Under the pieces are notes generated by a model that saw only the letters and a program-made list of their open reading frames with translations, had not been told where the DNA came from and did no database searches. Positions 25,732 through 34,851 of a stretch of DNA of 64,000 nucleotides are shown here, piece by piece; the stretch's first letter is position 1, and each line of letters opens with the position of its first letter. Source of the stretch: Oricola sp. (lineage in GTDB: Bacteria; Pseudomonadota; Alphaproteobacteria; Rhizobiales; Rhizobiaceae); NCBI RefSeq assembly GCF_022763245.1, contig NZ_JALEGV010000041.1, positions 248,001 to 312,000 of the forward strand, read 5' to 3'. Both the position numbers and the translations under genes were made by a program.

Positions 25732-26115
25732 TCAGCGGCGCGAAAAGGGTGCGGGGCCGTGTTCGTTGGTTTCCGGCCGGCCCGGCATCACGGCGAGAAT
25801 CAAAAAGGCGATCAGCGAGACCGCCGGGATCAGCAGCGCTACCGCAAGGATCCCCGGCAGGCCCAGATCGTGCAGCCGCTTGACCGCAAGCGCGACGCCG
25901 GCCCAGGCGGATGCCACCCATGCGACCAGCATGATCATGCCCCACAGCGCCAGCGACGGGCTGTCCTCGGGGATCGACGCGATCCGCGCGATGATGGCGC
26001 CCTGGATGAAGAGCATCAGAAGCGCCGCCAGCCAGAAGCTCTTGCGTCCGATCCGGCCCTTGAAGCCGAACAGGACCCATTTCACCGTCAGCGGATGATC
26101 GGGCCCGTCCGCCAT
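25732..26115 (-). CDS. DUF805 membrane protein
   Basis: The 127-residue protein has the DUF805 layout. The N-terminal motif WVLFGFKGRIGRKSFWLA includes the conserved F-x-G-R-x-x-R-x-x-FW signature, and three to four hydrophobic segments follow. VKRLHDLGLPG marks the conserved RxHDxG loop. The function of DUF805 proteins is unknown; they are integral membrane proteins. It starts five bases after the dapD stop and is probably cotranscribed with dapD. Confidence 0.88.
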   Translation of the reverse strand: MADGPDHPLTVKWVLFGFKGRIGRKSFWLAALLMLFIQGAIIARIASIPEDSPSLALWGMIMLVAWVASAWAGVALAVKRLHDLGLPGILAVALLIPAVSLIAFLILAVMPGRPETNEHGPAPFSRR

Positions 26116-26120
26116 CGCCG

Positions 26121-26978
26121 TCAGTCCCGCAGCAACTCGTTGATGCCGGTCTTGGAGCGCGTCTTCTCATCGACGGTCTTGACGATGACCGCACAATAGA
26201 GGCTCGGCCCGGGCCGGCCGTTCGGCATCGGCTTTTCGGCGGGCAGCGTGCCGGCGACGACGACCGAATAGGGCGGCACTTCGCCGAAGGTGATCTCGCC
26301 GGTCGCGCGGTTCACGATCTTGGTCGACTGGCCGATGAAGACGCCCATGCCGAGGACCGAGCCCTCGCGCACGATGCAGCCTTCGACGACTTCGGAGCGC
26401 GCGCCGATGAAGCAATTGTCTTCGATAATCGTCGGTCCGGCCTGCATCGGCTCAAGTACGCCGCCGATTCCGACGCCGCCCGACAGGTGCACATTCTTGC
26501 CGATCTGCGCACAGGAGCCGACCGTCGCCCAGGTGTCGACCATTGTGCCCTCGTCGACATAGGCGCCGAGATTGACGAAGGACGGCATCAGGACCACGCC
26601 CTTGCCGATATGAGCCGAGCGGCGAACGATGCAGTTGGGAACGGCGCGGAAACCAGCCGCCTCGAAATGCTGGCCGCTCCAGCCGTCGAACTTGGAGGGA
26701 ACCTTGTCCCACCAGCCGGAATCGCCCGGTCCGCCGGAGATGACCTCCATCGGATTGAGACGGAAGGACAGGAGCACCGCCTTCTTCAGCCACTGATTGA
26801 CCGTCCAGTTGCCGTCCGCCTGCCGCTCGGCCACGCGCGCCTTGCCGCCGTCGAGCAGGTTGAGCGCTTCGTTCACGGCCTCGCGGGTCTCGCCGCGCGT
26901 GCTGGCCGAGATGCTCTCCCGGTCTTCGAAGGCGGCTTCGATGATGCTTTCCAGCGTCGCGACATCATGGGCGGTCAT
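26121..26978 (-). CDS. dapD: Tetrahydrodipicolinate N-succinyltransferase
   Basis: DapD succinylates tetrahydrodipicolinate, committing it to the lysine/meso-DAP pathway. The 285-residue protein has the N-terminal helical domain, then a left-handed beta-helix of hexapeptide repeats ([57 protein letters not shown]). The length matches the family (about 280). The ATG at 26978 gives the conserved start [20 protein letters not shown]. The product of DapD is transaminated and then cleaved by DapE, encoded 1.2 kb downstream. Confidence 0.96.
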   Translation of the reverse strand: MTAHDVATLESIIEAAFEDRESISASTRGETREAVNEALNLLDGGKARVAERQADGNWTVNQWLKKAVLLSFRLNPMEVISGGPGDSGWWDKVPSKFDGWSGQHFEAAGFRAVPNCIVRRSAHIGKGVVLMPSFVNLGAYVDEGTMVDTWATVGSCAQIGKNVHLSGGVGIGGVLEPMQAGPTIIEDNCFIGARSEVVEGCIVREGSVLGMGVFIGQSTKIVNRATGEITFGEVPPYSVVVAGTLPAEKPMPNGRPGPSLYCAVIVKTVDEKTRSKTGINELLRD

Positions 26979-27128
26979 GAATTGTTTCCTTGTCGGCGGG
27001 TAGTGTGTCGCCGGGACGTCCGGCACTGTCGCCGGTTCCTACGCGAATGCGGCCGGGATGGTCAATGCGGTCGCTGTGTGACGAGCGTGCCTGCCAGGGG
27101 CACGGAAAATTCGAAGAGCCGGGGAAGA

Positions 27129-27974
27129 ATGATGAACGCCAAGCGAGGCAACGATGTCTGGGATCCGCTGATCCCGTCGCGCCAGGACAAGAGCCGGGCG
27201 CGCGCCGTTCCCAACACGCCGCAGACGCGCGCGGAAAGCTACCGGCTCGCCTTCGACGACACCGACTTCCTGTGCCGCGAGGAACTGCGCCCCGTCCGCC
27301 TTCAACTCGAGCTTCTGAAGCCGGAACTCCTGCTCCAGGAGGAAGGGATCAAGTCGACCGCCGTCCTCTTCGGCGGCGCGCGCATCCCCGAGCCGGGCGG
27401 CATCGCCTGGGCGGCCAAGAACGAGACGCAGCGGCGCAACCTGGAGGCCAATGCGCGATATTACGAACAGGCGCGCGCCTTCGCGCGGCGCTGCTCGGAG
27501 CATTCGATGGCGACCGGCGGCGAGGAGTTCGTGGTTACCACCGGCGGCGGGCCGGGCGTCATGGAGGCGGGCAATCGCGGCGCCGTCGATGTCGGCGCCC
27601 GGTCGATCGGGCTCAACATCGTGCTGCCGCACGAACAGGCTCCGAACGAGTATGTCACGCCCGGCCTGTGCTTCAATTTCCACTATTTCGCGATCCGTAA
27701 GATGCATTTCCTGATGCGTGCCCGCGTGATCGCGCTCTTCCCAGGCGGCTTCGGCACGATGGACGAGCTGTTCGAATCCCTGACGCTGATCCAGACCGGC
27801 CGGATGGAGCGCGTGCCGCTTCTCCTCTTCGGCCGCGAGTTCTGGTCGCGGGCGATCGATCTCGATTTCCTGGCCGAACAGGGCACTATCTCGCCCGGCG
27901 ACGCCGATCTGATCGACCACGTCGATAGCGGCGACGAGGCCTGGGAAGTTGTGAAGAATTTCTACGGCATATGA
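27129..27974 (+). CDS. LOG-family protein (Rossmann-fold nucleotide hydrolase)
   Basis: The 281-residue protein is a lysine-decarboxylase-like LOG family member. It has TTGGGPGVMEAGNRGA (substrate-binding) and PGGFGTMDELFE (the PGGxGTxxE catalytic motif). LOG enzymes release free base from nucleoside 5'-monophosphates; in plants and some bacteria this yields cytokinins. The N-terminal 60 residues are a helical extension common in alphaproteobacterial members. Tandem ATG codons at 27129 and 27132 both follow GGGGAAG; the second has the better spacing. It is divergent from dapD. Confidence 0.88.
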   Translation: MMNAKRGNDVWDPLIPSRQDKSRARAVPNTPQTRAESYRLAFDDTDFLCREELRPVRLQLELLKPELLLQEEGIKSTAVLFGGARIPEPGGIAWAAKNETQRRNLEANARYYEQARAFARRCSEHSMATGGEEFVVTTGGGPGVMEAGNRGAVDVGARSIGLNIVLPHEQAPNEYVTPGLCFNFHYFAIRKMHFLMRARVIALFPGGFGTMDELFESLTLIQTGRMERVPLLLFGREFWSRAIDLDFLAEQGTISPGDADLIDHVDSGDEAWEVVKNFYGI

Positions 27975-28037
27975 CGTACGGAACCTTTCGTCACATTCGC
28001 GCATTATGCATCCAGGCGAATCGCATGGAGAGCGCGC

Positions 28038-28250
28038 ATGGGCAGTTCCGCAAGTCAGATGCCCCGCAATGACGGGATGCTTGTTGATCTGGACGACGAG
28101 CGACACCTCGCCGGTCCCCAGCCGCGAAGCTTCGAGGAGTATCTCACGGCATCGGGCTATTCTGCCCGCTCCATGACGACAAACGCGCCGGTTCATGGAA
28201 ACCTGGCGCGTCTCGTCAAGAAGGCGAAAAGGACGCCGCGCATCGGCTGA
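28038..28250 (+). CDS. Small hypothetical protein (70 aa)
   Basis: The ORF has GGAGAG six bases before its ATG and encodes a 70-residue protein. It has an acidic, Asp-rich stretch near residues 12-22 and a basic C-terminus (LARLVKKAKRTPRIG). There is no signal peptide or membrane segment. I do not recognise it. It lies 63 bases after the LOG gene and convergent to the EF-hand gene. Confidence 0.45.
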   Translation: MGSSASQMPRNDGMLVDLDDERHLAGPQPRSFEEYLTASGYSARSMTTNAPVHGNLARLVKKAKRTPRIG

Positions 28251-28276
28251 TGCGCGACGCCTGAATTCGAGGCTGA

Positions 28277-28873
28277 TCAGAAATCGGCCGACGAGATCTG
28301 GCCGTCGCCATTGACGTCGAGCCGGGCCATCCAGCTTTCGGACATGCCGACGAATTCGTCGCGGCTGAACTTGCCGTCGCCATCGGCGTCGATCATGCGG
28401 CCCTCATGCATGCCGGCTTCCGCATTCATCCGGAAATTGCCACCCATGCCATTGCCGCCCATGCCTTGACCGTGAGCCATCCCCTGACCCATGCCGCGTC
28501 CCTTGCCGGGACCCATGCCCTGTCCGCCATGCCCGCGGCCCTGACCCATTCCCTGGCCGTGACCCTGGCCCATCTGACCCTGGCCCATGCCCTTCGGGCG
28601 CTCGATGCCCTGTTCGGCCATGCTGGCGTGCTCGCTGTCGCGCATTTCGTCCATGGCCTTGCGCTCTTCGGCGTCGATGTAACCGTCTTCGTTGGTGTCG
28701 AAGGCGGCGAACACGCTCTCGCGGCGTTCGACGACTTCCGCAAGCGTCACCGCACCGTCGGAATTGGCATCCCAATTCGTCATGAAATGCTCCTGGAACG
28801 TCTCGGCGGAAACGGTGGTTGCGATCAGGGTGGCGGAGAGTGCGGCCATCAGGCCCATGCGAGTGAAAGACAT
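28277..28873 (-). CDS. Secreted EF-hand protein with Met/Gly/Gln/His-rich linker
   Basis: The 198-residue protein has a signal peptide (about residues 1-23, cleavage after VSA). It carries four EF-hand loops with DxDxDG-type ligands: at 35-46 (DANSDGAVTLAE), 59-70 (DTNEDGYIDAEE), 162-173 (DADGDGKFSRDE) and 186-197 (DVNGDGQISSAD). Residues 95-147 are an irregular run of Gly, Met, Gln and His built from GQG and GMG units. The loops should bind calcium in the periplasm. The linker may bind copper or other soft metals through Met and His. It is monocistronic on the minus strand and convergent with the 70-residue ORF. Confidence 0.85.
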   Translation of the reverse strand: MSFTRMGLMAALSATLIATTVSAETFQEHFMTNWDANSDGAVTLAEVVERRESVFAAFDTNEDGYIDAEERKAMDEMRDSEHASMAEQGIERPKGMGQGQMGQGHGQGMGQGRGHGGQGMGPGKGRGMGQGMAHGQGMGGNGMGGNFRMNAEAGMHEGRMIDADGDGKFSRDEFVGMSESWMARLDVNGDGQISSADF

Positions 28874-28996
28874 CTGTATTCCCCTTCGTTGAGTGATGTC
28901 CTTTGATGCATTCCGAAAAAGGAATATGTTAGTTAAATCTCTGTAATATCATTACGTCTCTGTAAGGTTTCCGCAGCGGGAGCCTCCTCGCGGCGC

Positions 28997-29848
28997 CTAG
29001 CGGTCCAGATCCTTCGGCCGGTTCACAAGGGTGACCAGAACGAAGGAGACGATCATCAGCAGATACCACGCCCCGAGCTTCGACCATGAAACGGGCGTCC
29101 AGCCGCCCTGCTGGGAGGGGTAGAGCCACGCATGCGACCAGGTCGCGATGTTCTCGGCAAACCAGATGAACACCGCCACCAGGAACCAGCCGAGCAGCAG
29201 CGGCATGCGATGGCGGAAGCGGAAGACGCGGTAGTGAACCCATGTACGCGCAAACAGGATCGCGGTCACGGCGAGGATTACGTAGCGCATGTCCACGACG
29301 AAATGGTGCGAGAAGAAATTGACGTAGATTGCGATGGCGATGACCAGTGGCGTCCAGAACGGCGGATAGGCCGTGAAGCGGAAATCGAAGATGCGGGCGA
29401 CGCGGGCCAGATACGAGCCGACGGAGGCGTACATGAAACCCGAGAAAAGCGGCACGGCGCCGATGCGGAAGAAGGCGTCCTCCGGATAGGCCCAGGATCC
29501 CGCGGCGGTCTTGAACAGTTCCATGCCGGTTCCGACGAGGTGGAACAGGAAGATCGCCTTCGCCTCCTCCAGCGTTTCGAGCTTGAAGATCAGCATTGCC
29601 GCCTGAACGGCCAGTGCGCACAGGAAAACGAAATCGTATCGGGCGAGCCACGCATCGTCCGGCCAGGTCATGCGCGTCGACAGGATCAGGAACAGCATGA
29701 TGCCGCCGAACAGGCAGGCCCAGGCCTGCTTCAGGCCGAACACCACGAATTCGACGAACGCCCCGGACAGTCCCGAGGCCGGCATGCGGTCGAGCACCCG
29801 GTGGGCGGCGTGATCGATCCGCTCTTCCAGCGAGGTAAAGCGCTTCAC
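28997..29848 (-). CDS. DUF817 membrane protein
   Basis: The 283-residue integral membrane protein has about eight hydrophobic segments and matches DUF817: GIMLFLILSTRMTWP near residue 50, FLFHLVGTGMELFKTAAGSWAYPE in the middle and WFAENIATWSHAWLYPSQQ towards the end. The most likely start is GTG at 29848, eight bases after the pyrimidine nucleotidase stop, which gives the family N-terminus; the open frame upstream lies inside that gene. Function unknown; the only context is coupling to the nucleotidase. Confidence 0.85.
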   Translation of the reverse strand: MKRFTSLEERIDHAAHRVLDRMPASGLSGAFVEFVVFGLKQAWACLFGGIMLFLILSTRMTWPDDAWLARYDFVFLCALAVQAAMLIFKLETLEEAKAIFLFHLVGTGMELFKTAAGSWAYPEDAFFRIGAVPLFSGFMYASVGSYLARVARIFDFRFTAYPPFWTPLVIAIAIYVNFFSHHFVVDMRYVILAVTAILFARTWVHYRVFRFRHRMPLLLGWFLVAVFIWFAENIATWSHAWLYPSQQGGWTPVSWSKLGAWYLLMIVSFVLVTLVNRPKDLDR

Positions 29849-29856
29849 GGGATCGG

Positions 29857-30552
29857 CTATCCGATGATCGACGTCAGGAACTGCGCCAGATCGTCCGTCA
29901 CATAGTCCACCTGGTCGTGATCGACGTCCTGTTCCCAGATTTCCGAGAAGGTCGGTTCGAAATTCCGGGGGACGACCAGCACCGTACGCATGCCATAGGC
30001 CTTCGGGGTCACCAGGTTGCGCGCCAGGTCCTCGAACATCGCCGCCCGCTCGCAATCGACGCGGTGCAATGCGCGGAACTTGTCATAGGTCTCGGCGGCT
30101 GGTTTCGGTGTGAGGCCGGCGGCGACGACGTCGAATATGTCGTCGAAGTGATCGAGGATGCCGAGCTGGCGTGCGGCGCGTTCCGCGTGGCCGCGATCGC
30201 CGTTGGTGAAGATGAACTTGCGCCCCGGCAGCGACCGGATCGCCTCGCCGAGCGCCGGATCGGGCGCGATCCAGGAATAGTCGATGTCGTGGACCTTCTC
30301 CAGGAAGTCGTCGGGATCGACATTGTGGTTCTCGATCAGCCCTTTGAGCGTCGTTCCATAGCGCTGGTAGAAATCCTTCTGCACCATGCGCGCCTCTTCG
30401 CGCGGCAATTGCAGGAGCTCGGCCACATAGCCCGTCATCTTCACGTCGATCTGGGAAAACAGGTTCGAGTGATGCGGGTAGAGCGTGTTGTCGAGGTCGA
30501 ACACCCATTCGCGCACATGCGCGAAGGCGGCGGGAGAGGGTTTTTCGGTCAT
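29857..30552 (-). CDS. HAD-family pyrimidine 5'-nucleotidase
   Basis: The 231-residue protein is a HAD subfamily IA enzyme of the SDT1/pyrimidine 5'-nucleotidase type. Motif I is FDLDNTLYPHHSNLF, motif II is the FTNGDRGHAE threonine, motif III is the lysine in LTPKPAAETYDKF, and motif IV is the MFEDLARNL acidic pair. The LYPHHSNLFSQIDVKM segment is characteristic of this subfamily. It should dephosphorylate UMP/CMP-type nucleotides or guard against nucleotide analogues. It is followed closely by the DUF817 gene. Confidence 0.9.
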   Translation of the reverse strand: MTEKPSPAAFAHVREWVFDLDNTLYPHHSNLFSQIDVKMTGYVAELLQLPREEARMVQKDFYQRYGTTLKGLIENHNVDPDDFLEKVHDIDYSWIAPDPALGEAIRSLPGRKFIFTNGDRGHAERAARQLGILDHFDDIFDVVAAGLTPKPAAETYDKFRALHRVDCERAAMFEDLARNLVTPKAYGMRTVLVVPRNFEPTFSEIWEQDVDHDQVDYVTDDLAQFLTSIIG

Positions 30553-30956
30553 GGCCCAGCCTTAATCACGATTTGGGGGCGAAGTCATCGCACTTGTCGC
30601 CGCTGCGCCGACAATGCGCCTTTTCGGCGACCGTCCGCGCCGTCGGCCTCAACCGACAATGGTGGTTCGGCCAAAACGGTGCTAGAGATCGGGGCCATGA
30701 CGCATTTCACCCTTGAGCGCCGGGCGCTGGCCGCCGCCTTTATCTTGCAGGACCGCAAGCGCCTGCCGGTGCGGTTCTTCGGCGCCTTCTGCGGGGCCAT
30801 GCTCAGCCGGCGGGGCTGACGCTTCATCGGCCACGGTTGCGTGGCCCCCACCCGGCCCCGCGCCCCGCCATCTTCGTTGTCGATGCGACCGCAATGCCGG
30901 CCGCCGGGCTTTCCCGCCGAGGCAACCGCCCCAAGGGCATTCCAAAGAGACATCCC
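30553..30956. other. Intergenic region between nucleotidase and EamA transporter genes
   Basis: This 404-base region holds no convincing gene. A 40-codon ORF (30697-30819, plus) has only a weak GGGG ribosome binding site. The region should carry the divergent promoters of the nucleotidase (minus) and EamA (plus) genes, but I see no clear -35/-10 pair. Confidence 0.4.
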
Positions 30957-31862
30957 ATGGAACTCTGGATACCGATCACCATCACCGCGGCATTCCTGCA
31001 GAACATCCGCTCCTCTCTGCAAAAGCACCTGAAGGGCCGGATGGGCACCACCGGCGCCACCTTCGTGCGCTTCGGCTTCGGCCTGCCCTTCGCCGTGCTC
31101 TACCTTTTCCTGCTCACCCACTGGTCGGGCGAGCCGGTTCCCGCCGCGTCGCCTGCCTTCCTGGGCTGGACGGCGCTGGGCGCGAGCACGCAGATCGCAG
31201 CGACCTTCATGCTGATCCACCTGTTCTCGTTTCGCAATTTCACGGTCGGCACGGCCTATTCGCGCACCGAGCCGGCGCAGGCGGCGCTGTTCGGCCTCGT
31301 CTTCCTGAGCGAGACGGTCGGACCGTTGACGCTCCTGGCGATCGCGATCTCGGTTCTGGGCGTGATGCTGATTTCGGTCGCGCGCAGCGCCTTCAGCCCG
31401 GCTGCGCTGGTCACGTCGGTATTTTCCAGGACGGCCGGCATCGGCATCGCCTCCGGCACCCTGTTCGGGATCGCGGCCGTCTCCTACCGCGCCGCCTCGC
31501 TGACGCTCGGCTACCCGAACTTCGCCATCCAGGCGGCGACCACGCTTCTGTGGGCGATCGCGCTGCAGACCGCCGTGATGTTCGGCTGGATGCTCTGGCG
31601 GGACCGGGCGGGCATCGTCCAGATCGGCGCGGCGTGGAAACCCTCGGCACTGGTGGGCTTCGTCGGCGCGACCGCGTCCTTCGGCTGGTTCGCCGCCATG
31701 ACCCTGCAGCAGGCGGCGATCGTCAAGGCGCTGGCCCAGATCGAGATGCTGTTCGCCTTCGGAACGACCGTGTTCGTCTTCCGCGAACACATCAACAAGC
31801 TGGAGATCGCCGGCTGCGTCCTGATCACGGCCGGCATTCTGGTGCTTGTGCTCGGCGGCTGA
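30957..31862 (+). CDS. EamA/DMT-family membrane transporter
   Basis: The 301-residue protein has ten predicted membrane segments in two five-helix EamA repeats, as in drug/metabolite transporters. The first repeat runs from the N-terminus to about residue 140 and includes GTAYSRTEPAQAALFGLVFLSE. The second runs from about 158 to the end and includes IVKALAQIEMLFAFGTTVFVFRE. Such proteins export amino acids, nucleotide precursors or other metabolites; the substrate is unknown. The start at 30957 was preferred because the upstream frame is Pro/Arg-rich and non-conserved. Confidence 0.88.
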   Translation: MELWIPITITAAFLQNIRSSLQKHLKGRMGTTGATFVRFGFGLPFAVLYLFLLTHWSGEPVPAASPAFLGWTALGASTQIAATFMLIHLFSFRNFTVGTAYSRTEPAQAALFGLVFLSETVGPLTLLAIAISVLGVMLISVARSAFSPAALVTSVFSRTAGIGIASGTLFGIAAVSYRAASLTLGYPNFAIQAATTLLWAIALQTAVMFGWMLWRDRAGIVQIGAAWKPSALVGFVGATASFGWFAAMTLQQAAIVKALAQIEMLFAFGTTVFVFREHINKLEIAGCVLITAGILVLVLGG

Positions 31863-31907
31863 AGCGCCGCCGGATCAAGGCTCACATTTCGGGGACAATG
31901 CGCGTCG

Positions 31908-32816
31908 TCACGCCTTGTCGTGCACGATCAGCGTGCCGGCGCCGTGCTCAGTGAACAGTTCCAGAAGCACGGCGTGAGCCACCTTGCCGTTGACGATCAC
32001 GACGCCCTTGACGCCGCGGCGTAGCGCCTCGATGCAGGTCTCGACCTTCGGGATCATGCCGCCCGAGATGGTGCCGTCCTTGATCAGGTCGCGGGCCTGC
32101 GAGATCGTCAGCTCCTTGATCAGCTCGCCATTGCGGTCGAGGACGCCCGGGACGTCGGTCAGGAACAGGAGGCGCGAAGCCTGAAGCGAGCCGGCGATTG
32201 CGCCGGCGAAAGTGTCGGCGTTGATGTTGTAGGTGTGCCCGTCGCGGCCGGGCGCCACCGGGGCGATCACCGGGATCATCTCCGACTTGGCCAGGAGGTC
32301 GAGCAGGGTGCGGTCGACTTCCACCGGCTCCCCGACATATCCGAGGTCGAGGATGCGCTCGATGTTGCTGTCGGGGTCGGTCACCGTCTTGCGGGCCTTT
32401 TCGGCGAACACCATGTTGCCGTCTTTGCCGCAGAGGCCGATCGCCCATTCGCCCGCCGCGTTGATCATCGCGACGATTTCCTTGTTGATCGAGCCGGCGA
32501 GCACCATCTCGACGATCTCGACCGTGGCGCGGTCGGTGACCCTGAGGCCGCCTTCGAATTTCGACTCGATGCCCATCTTGGTCAGCATGGCGCCGATCTG
32601 CGGTCCGCCGCCATGGATCACCACCGGGTTGACGCCGGATTGCTTGAGCAGCGCGATGTCCTGCGCGAAGGCCTGGCCGAGCGAGGCGTCGCCCATGGCG
32701 TTGCCGCCATATTTGACCACCACCGTCTTGTCCTCGTAGCGTTGCATATAGGGCAGCGCACGGGCCAGGATGTGCGCTTCGGTCGCCGGCGTCGAAAGGG
32801 AGGTTGTGTCGTCCAT
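31908..32816 (-). CDS. argB: Acetylglutamate kinase
   Basis: ArgB phosphorylates N-acetylglutamate, the second step of arginine synthesis. The 302-residue protein has [11 protein letters not shown] near residue 34, the [13 protein letters not shown] substrate loop, the [14 protein letters not shown]-type region and the C-terminal [26 protein letters not shown] segment. The length is normal for the arginine-sensitive class found in alphaproteobacteria. It is convergent with the EamA gene and divergent from the ECF sigma gene across about 50 bases. Confidence 0.97.
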   Translation of the reverse strand: MDDTTSLSTPATEAHILARALPYMQRYEDKTVVVKYGGNAMGDASLGQAFAQDIALLKQSGVNPVVIHGGGPQIGAMLTKMGIESKFEGGLRVTDRATVEIVEMVLAGSINKEIVAMINAAGEWAIGLCGKDGNMVFAEKARKTVTDPDSNIERILDLGYVGEPVEVDRTLLDLLAKSEMIPVIAPVAPGRDGHTYNINADTFAGAIAGSLQASRLLFLTDVPGVLDRNGELIKELTISQARDLIKDGTISGGMIPKVETCIEALRRGVKGVVIVNGKVAHAVLLELFTEHGAGTLIVHDKA

Positions 32817-32867
32817 GAAAAGGCTTGTCCGCTATACCTTTATTTTTGCATTTCCCGGTCTATCTCT

Positions 32868-33452
32868 TTGCGGTTAGGAGGGCAATCACGCCGACGACGG
32901 GAGGGGAAATCGGATCCCAGCGCCGACATTGCCGAACTGATTGCGAGGACGGCACTGCGCGACCGCACCGCCTTCGCACGTCTTTATGACGCCACTTCAT
33001 CGAAACTTTTTGCCGTCGCGCTTCGTATCCTGAAAGACAGGCCCGAAGCCGAGGACGCCTTGCAGGAGATCTTCGTCAAGATCTGGCATCGCGCCGACCG
33101 CTTCGCCGGCGGCGGATCGAGCCCGCTTGCGTGGCTCGTCGCGATTGCGCGCAACCATGCGATCGATATCCTGCGCAGGCGTCGCGGCGGCCACGAGGAC
33201 ATCGCCGAGCACGGCGGGCTGGCAGATGGCGGCCCGTCGCCGGAGGCGAGTACGGTTGCGGCGTCCGAACGCGCGCAGCTGGACGCCTGTATCGACCGTC
33301 TGGACGCGCCCAAGGCGAATGCCGTGCGCGCGGCCTATCTGGAAGGCTATTCCTACCAGGAACTGGCCGACCGGCATACGGTTCCGCTCAACACCATGCG
33401 CACATGGTTGCGGCGGAGCCTGATGAAACTGAAAGAGTGTCTGGAAGAATGA
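32868..33452 (+). CDS. ECF sigma factor
   Basis: The 194-residue frame encodes an extracytoplasmic-function sigma factor. Region 2 is recognisable by FARLYDATSSKLFAVALRIL and AEDALQEIFVKIWHRADRF. Region 4 is recognisable by KANAVRAAYLEGYSYQELADRHTVPLNTMRTWLRRSLMKLK. The start is uncertain. The homologous N-terminus (DPSADIAELIAR) is preceded by no ATG or GTG. The only classical alternative in frame is a TTG at 32868 without its own ribosome binding site, although AGGAGGG and GGAGGGG lie a little downstream. Its stop overlaps the anti-sigma ATG (ATGA), which shows coupling. Confidence 0.88.
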   Translation: MRLGGQSRRRREGKSDPSADIAELIARTALRDRTAFARLYDATSSKLFAVALRILKDRPEAEDALQEIFVKIWHRADRFAGGGSSPLAWLVAIARNHAIDILRRRRGGHEDIAEHGGLADGGPSPEASTVAASERAQLDACIDRLDAPKANAVRAAYLEGYSYQELADRHTVPLNTMRTWLRRSLMKLKECLEE

Positions 33453-34165
33453 CGGACCCGAGAGAACATGAGGATGGCGAACGCGGCGACGATGTCGTCG
33501 CGGCCGAATATGTTCTGGGCGTGCTCTCGGCCACGGAGCGCGCGGACGTCGCGCGTCGCATCGATTCGGATCGCGGTTTCGCCATGCAGGTCTCCGACTG
33601 GGAGGAACGGCTGTCCGGCATGAACCGCGCCTACGGTGAGGAACAGCCGCCGGCACGCGTCTGGGACGCGCTGGAAGACCGGCTCTTCGCCGTTGCCGAC
33701 GAGGCGCCGGACCTTCGCACCGGCCTCTGGCACAGCCTCGCCTTCTGGCGCAGCGTGTCGCTGTCGGCGGTCGCGGCCGTCGCGGTCCTGGCGATCATCC
33801 TTCTCAACGGCCTGGCGACGCCGGTACCCGGACCGCAGCAGATCGCCGCGCTCGCGGCGGTGGAATCCGAGGCGTCCTTCGTGGCGTTGCGCGACACGGA
33901 CGGCGCGATCCGGCTGACCCGAACCGGCACCACCGCGCCGATAGACCACGTGTATGAATTGTGGGCGATCGCCGGCGGCGAGGTGCCGATCTCGCTTGGT
34001 CTGCTGGAAGACGGCGAGGTGACGCTGACGGCGCTGCCCGGCGAACTCGCGGCCATGCCGGACGGCGCGATCACGCTTGCCGTGACCGTCGAACCGCCCG
34101 GTGGCGCGCCCAGCGGAACGGATCACGGCCCGGTCGTCGCGATCGGCCCCTTGATGAAGATCTGA
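33449..34165 (+). CDS. Anti-sigma factor, RskA type
   Basis: The 238-residue protein has an N-terminal cytosolic helical domain (about 1-95, AAEYVLGVLSATERADVARR being the typical start) and one membrane helix (about residues 98-119). A periplasmic RskA-like domain follows (YELWAIAGGEVPISLGLL and PDGAITLAVTVEPPGGAPSG). There is no zinc-binding HxxxCxxC motif. It should hold the ECF sigma factor inactive at the membrane until a periplasmic signal releases it. It is translationally coupled to the sigma gene and followed by a fasciclin gene. Confidence 0.9.
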   Translation: MTDPREHEDGERGDDVVAAEYVLGVLSATERADVARRIDSDRGFAMQVSDWEERLSGMNRAYGEEQPPARVWDALEDRLFAVADEAPDLRTGLWHSLAFWRSVSLSAVAAVAVLAIILLNGLATPVPGPQQIAALAAVESEASFVALRDTDGAIRLTRTGTTAPIDHVYELWAIAGGEVPISLGLLEDGEVTLTALPGELAAMPDGAITLAVTVEPPGGAPSGTDHGPVVAIGPLMKI

Positions 34166-34273
34166 CGGGACCGGCCCGGAAAAAAGATTCCGGCCGGCTG
34201 AAACTATTCGCAAGTCCGCCCCGTCTCCTTGAATGTCCGCCACAGCAGCGGACAGAAAAACAAGGAGAAAACG

Positions 34274-34831
34274 ATGAAGACCCTCATTCGCACTTTCGCC
34301 GTTTCGACTGCCCTTTCCTTCGCCGCGGCGGCGCCGGCCCTGGCCGACAATCCGATGGTCGGCGGCGCGCCGATGTACGAGACCAAGAACATCGTCGAGA
34401 ACGCCGTGAACTCGGCCGACCACGAAACCCTCGTCGCCGCCGTCAAGGCCGCCGGTCTCGTGGAGACGTTGCAGGGCGAGGGCCCGTTCACCGTCTTCGC
34501 GCCGACCGACGACGCTTTCGCTAAACTGCCTGCGGGCACCGTCGAGACGCTGCTGAAGCCTGAGAACAAGGACCAGCTCACCAAGGTTTTGACCTGTCAC
34601 GTGGTTTCGGCCAACGCGCTGTCCGACGCCATCGGCCAGATGATCAGCGACGATGGCGGCATGCACCCGGTCAAGACCGTCGGCGGCTGCACCTTCACCG
34701 CCAAGATGGACGGCGACAACATCGTGATCGTCGACGAGCAAGGCAACGAAGCCACCGTCACCATCGCCGACGTGAAGCAGTCCAACGGTGTGATCCACGT
34801 CATCGACACGGTTCTGCTGCCGGCAGCCTGA
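34274..34831 (+). CDS. Secreted fasciclin (FAS1) domain protein
   Basis: The 185-residue protein has a Sec signal peptide (about 1-24, ending APALA) and a single FAS1 domain. The two family boxes are PFTVFAPTDDAFAKLPAGTV and NGVIHVIDTVLLP. FAS1 proteins mediate adhesion or bind envelope components. AAGGAG lies five bases before the ATG. It follows the sigma/anti-sigma pair in the order common in proteobacteria, where the fasciclin gene is often a target of the sigma factor. That regulation is inferred here. Confidence 0.93.
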   Translation: MKTLIRTFAVSTALSFAAAAPALADNPMVGGAPMYETKNIVENAVNSADHETLVAAVKAAGLVETLQGEGPFTVFAPTDDAFAKLPAGTVETLLKPENKDQLTKVLTCHVVSANALSDAIGQMISDDGGMHPVKTVGGCTFTAKMDGDNIVIVDEQGNEATVTIADVKQSNGVIHVIDTVLLPAA

Positions 34832-34851
34832 TCGCACCCATGACAAGTGAC

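Noticed and set aside
21261-28195. 15-base sequence CGCGCCGGTTCATGG shared by 21259 and 28185 regions
   Set aside because: A match of this length is expected by chance in 64 kb of GC-rich DNA, and the surroundings do not match.
30697-30819. 40-codon ORF on the plus strand
   Set aside because: It has only a weak ribosome binding site, Arg/Ala-rich composition and no recognisable feature; not enough to call a gene.
34170-34200. Palindromic CCGG-rich hairpin after the anti-sigma gene as a terminator
   Set aside because: The stem has a bulge and no T tract follows; the A-rich part lies in the loop.
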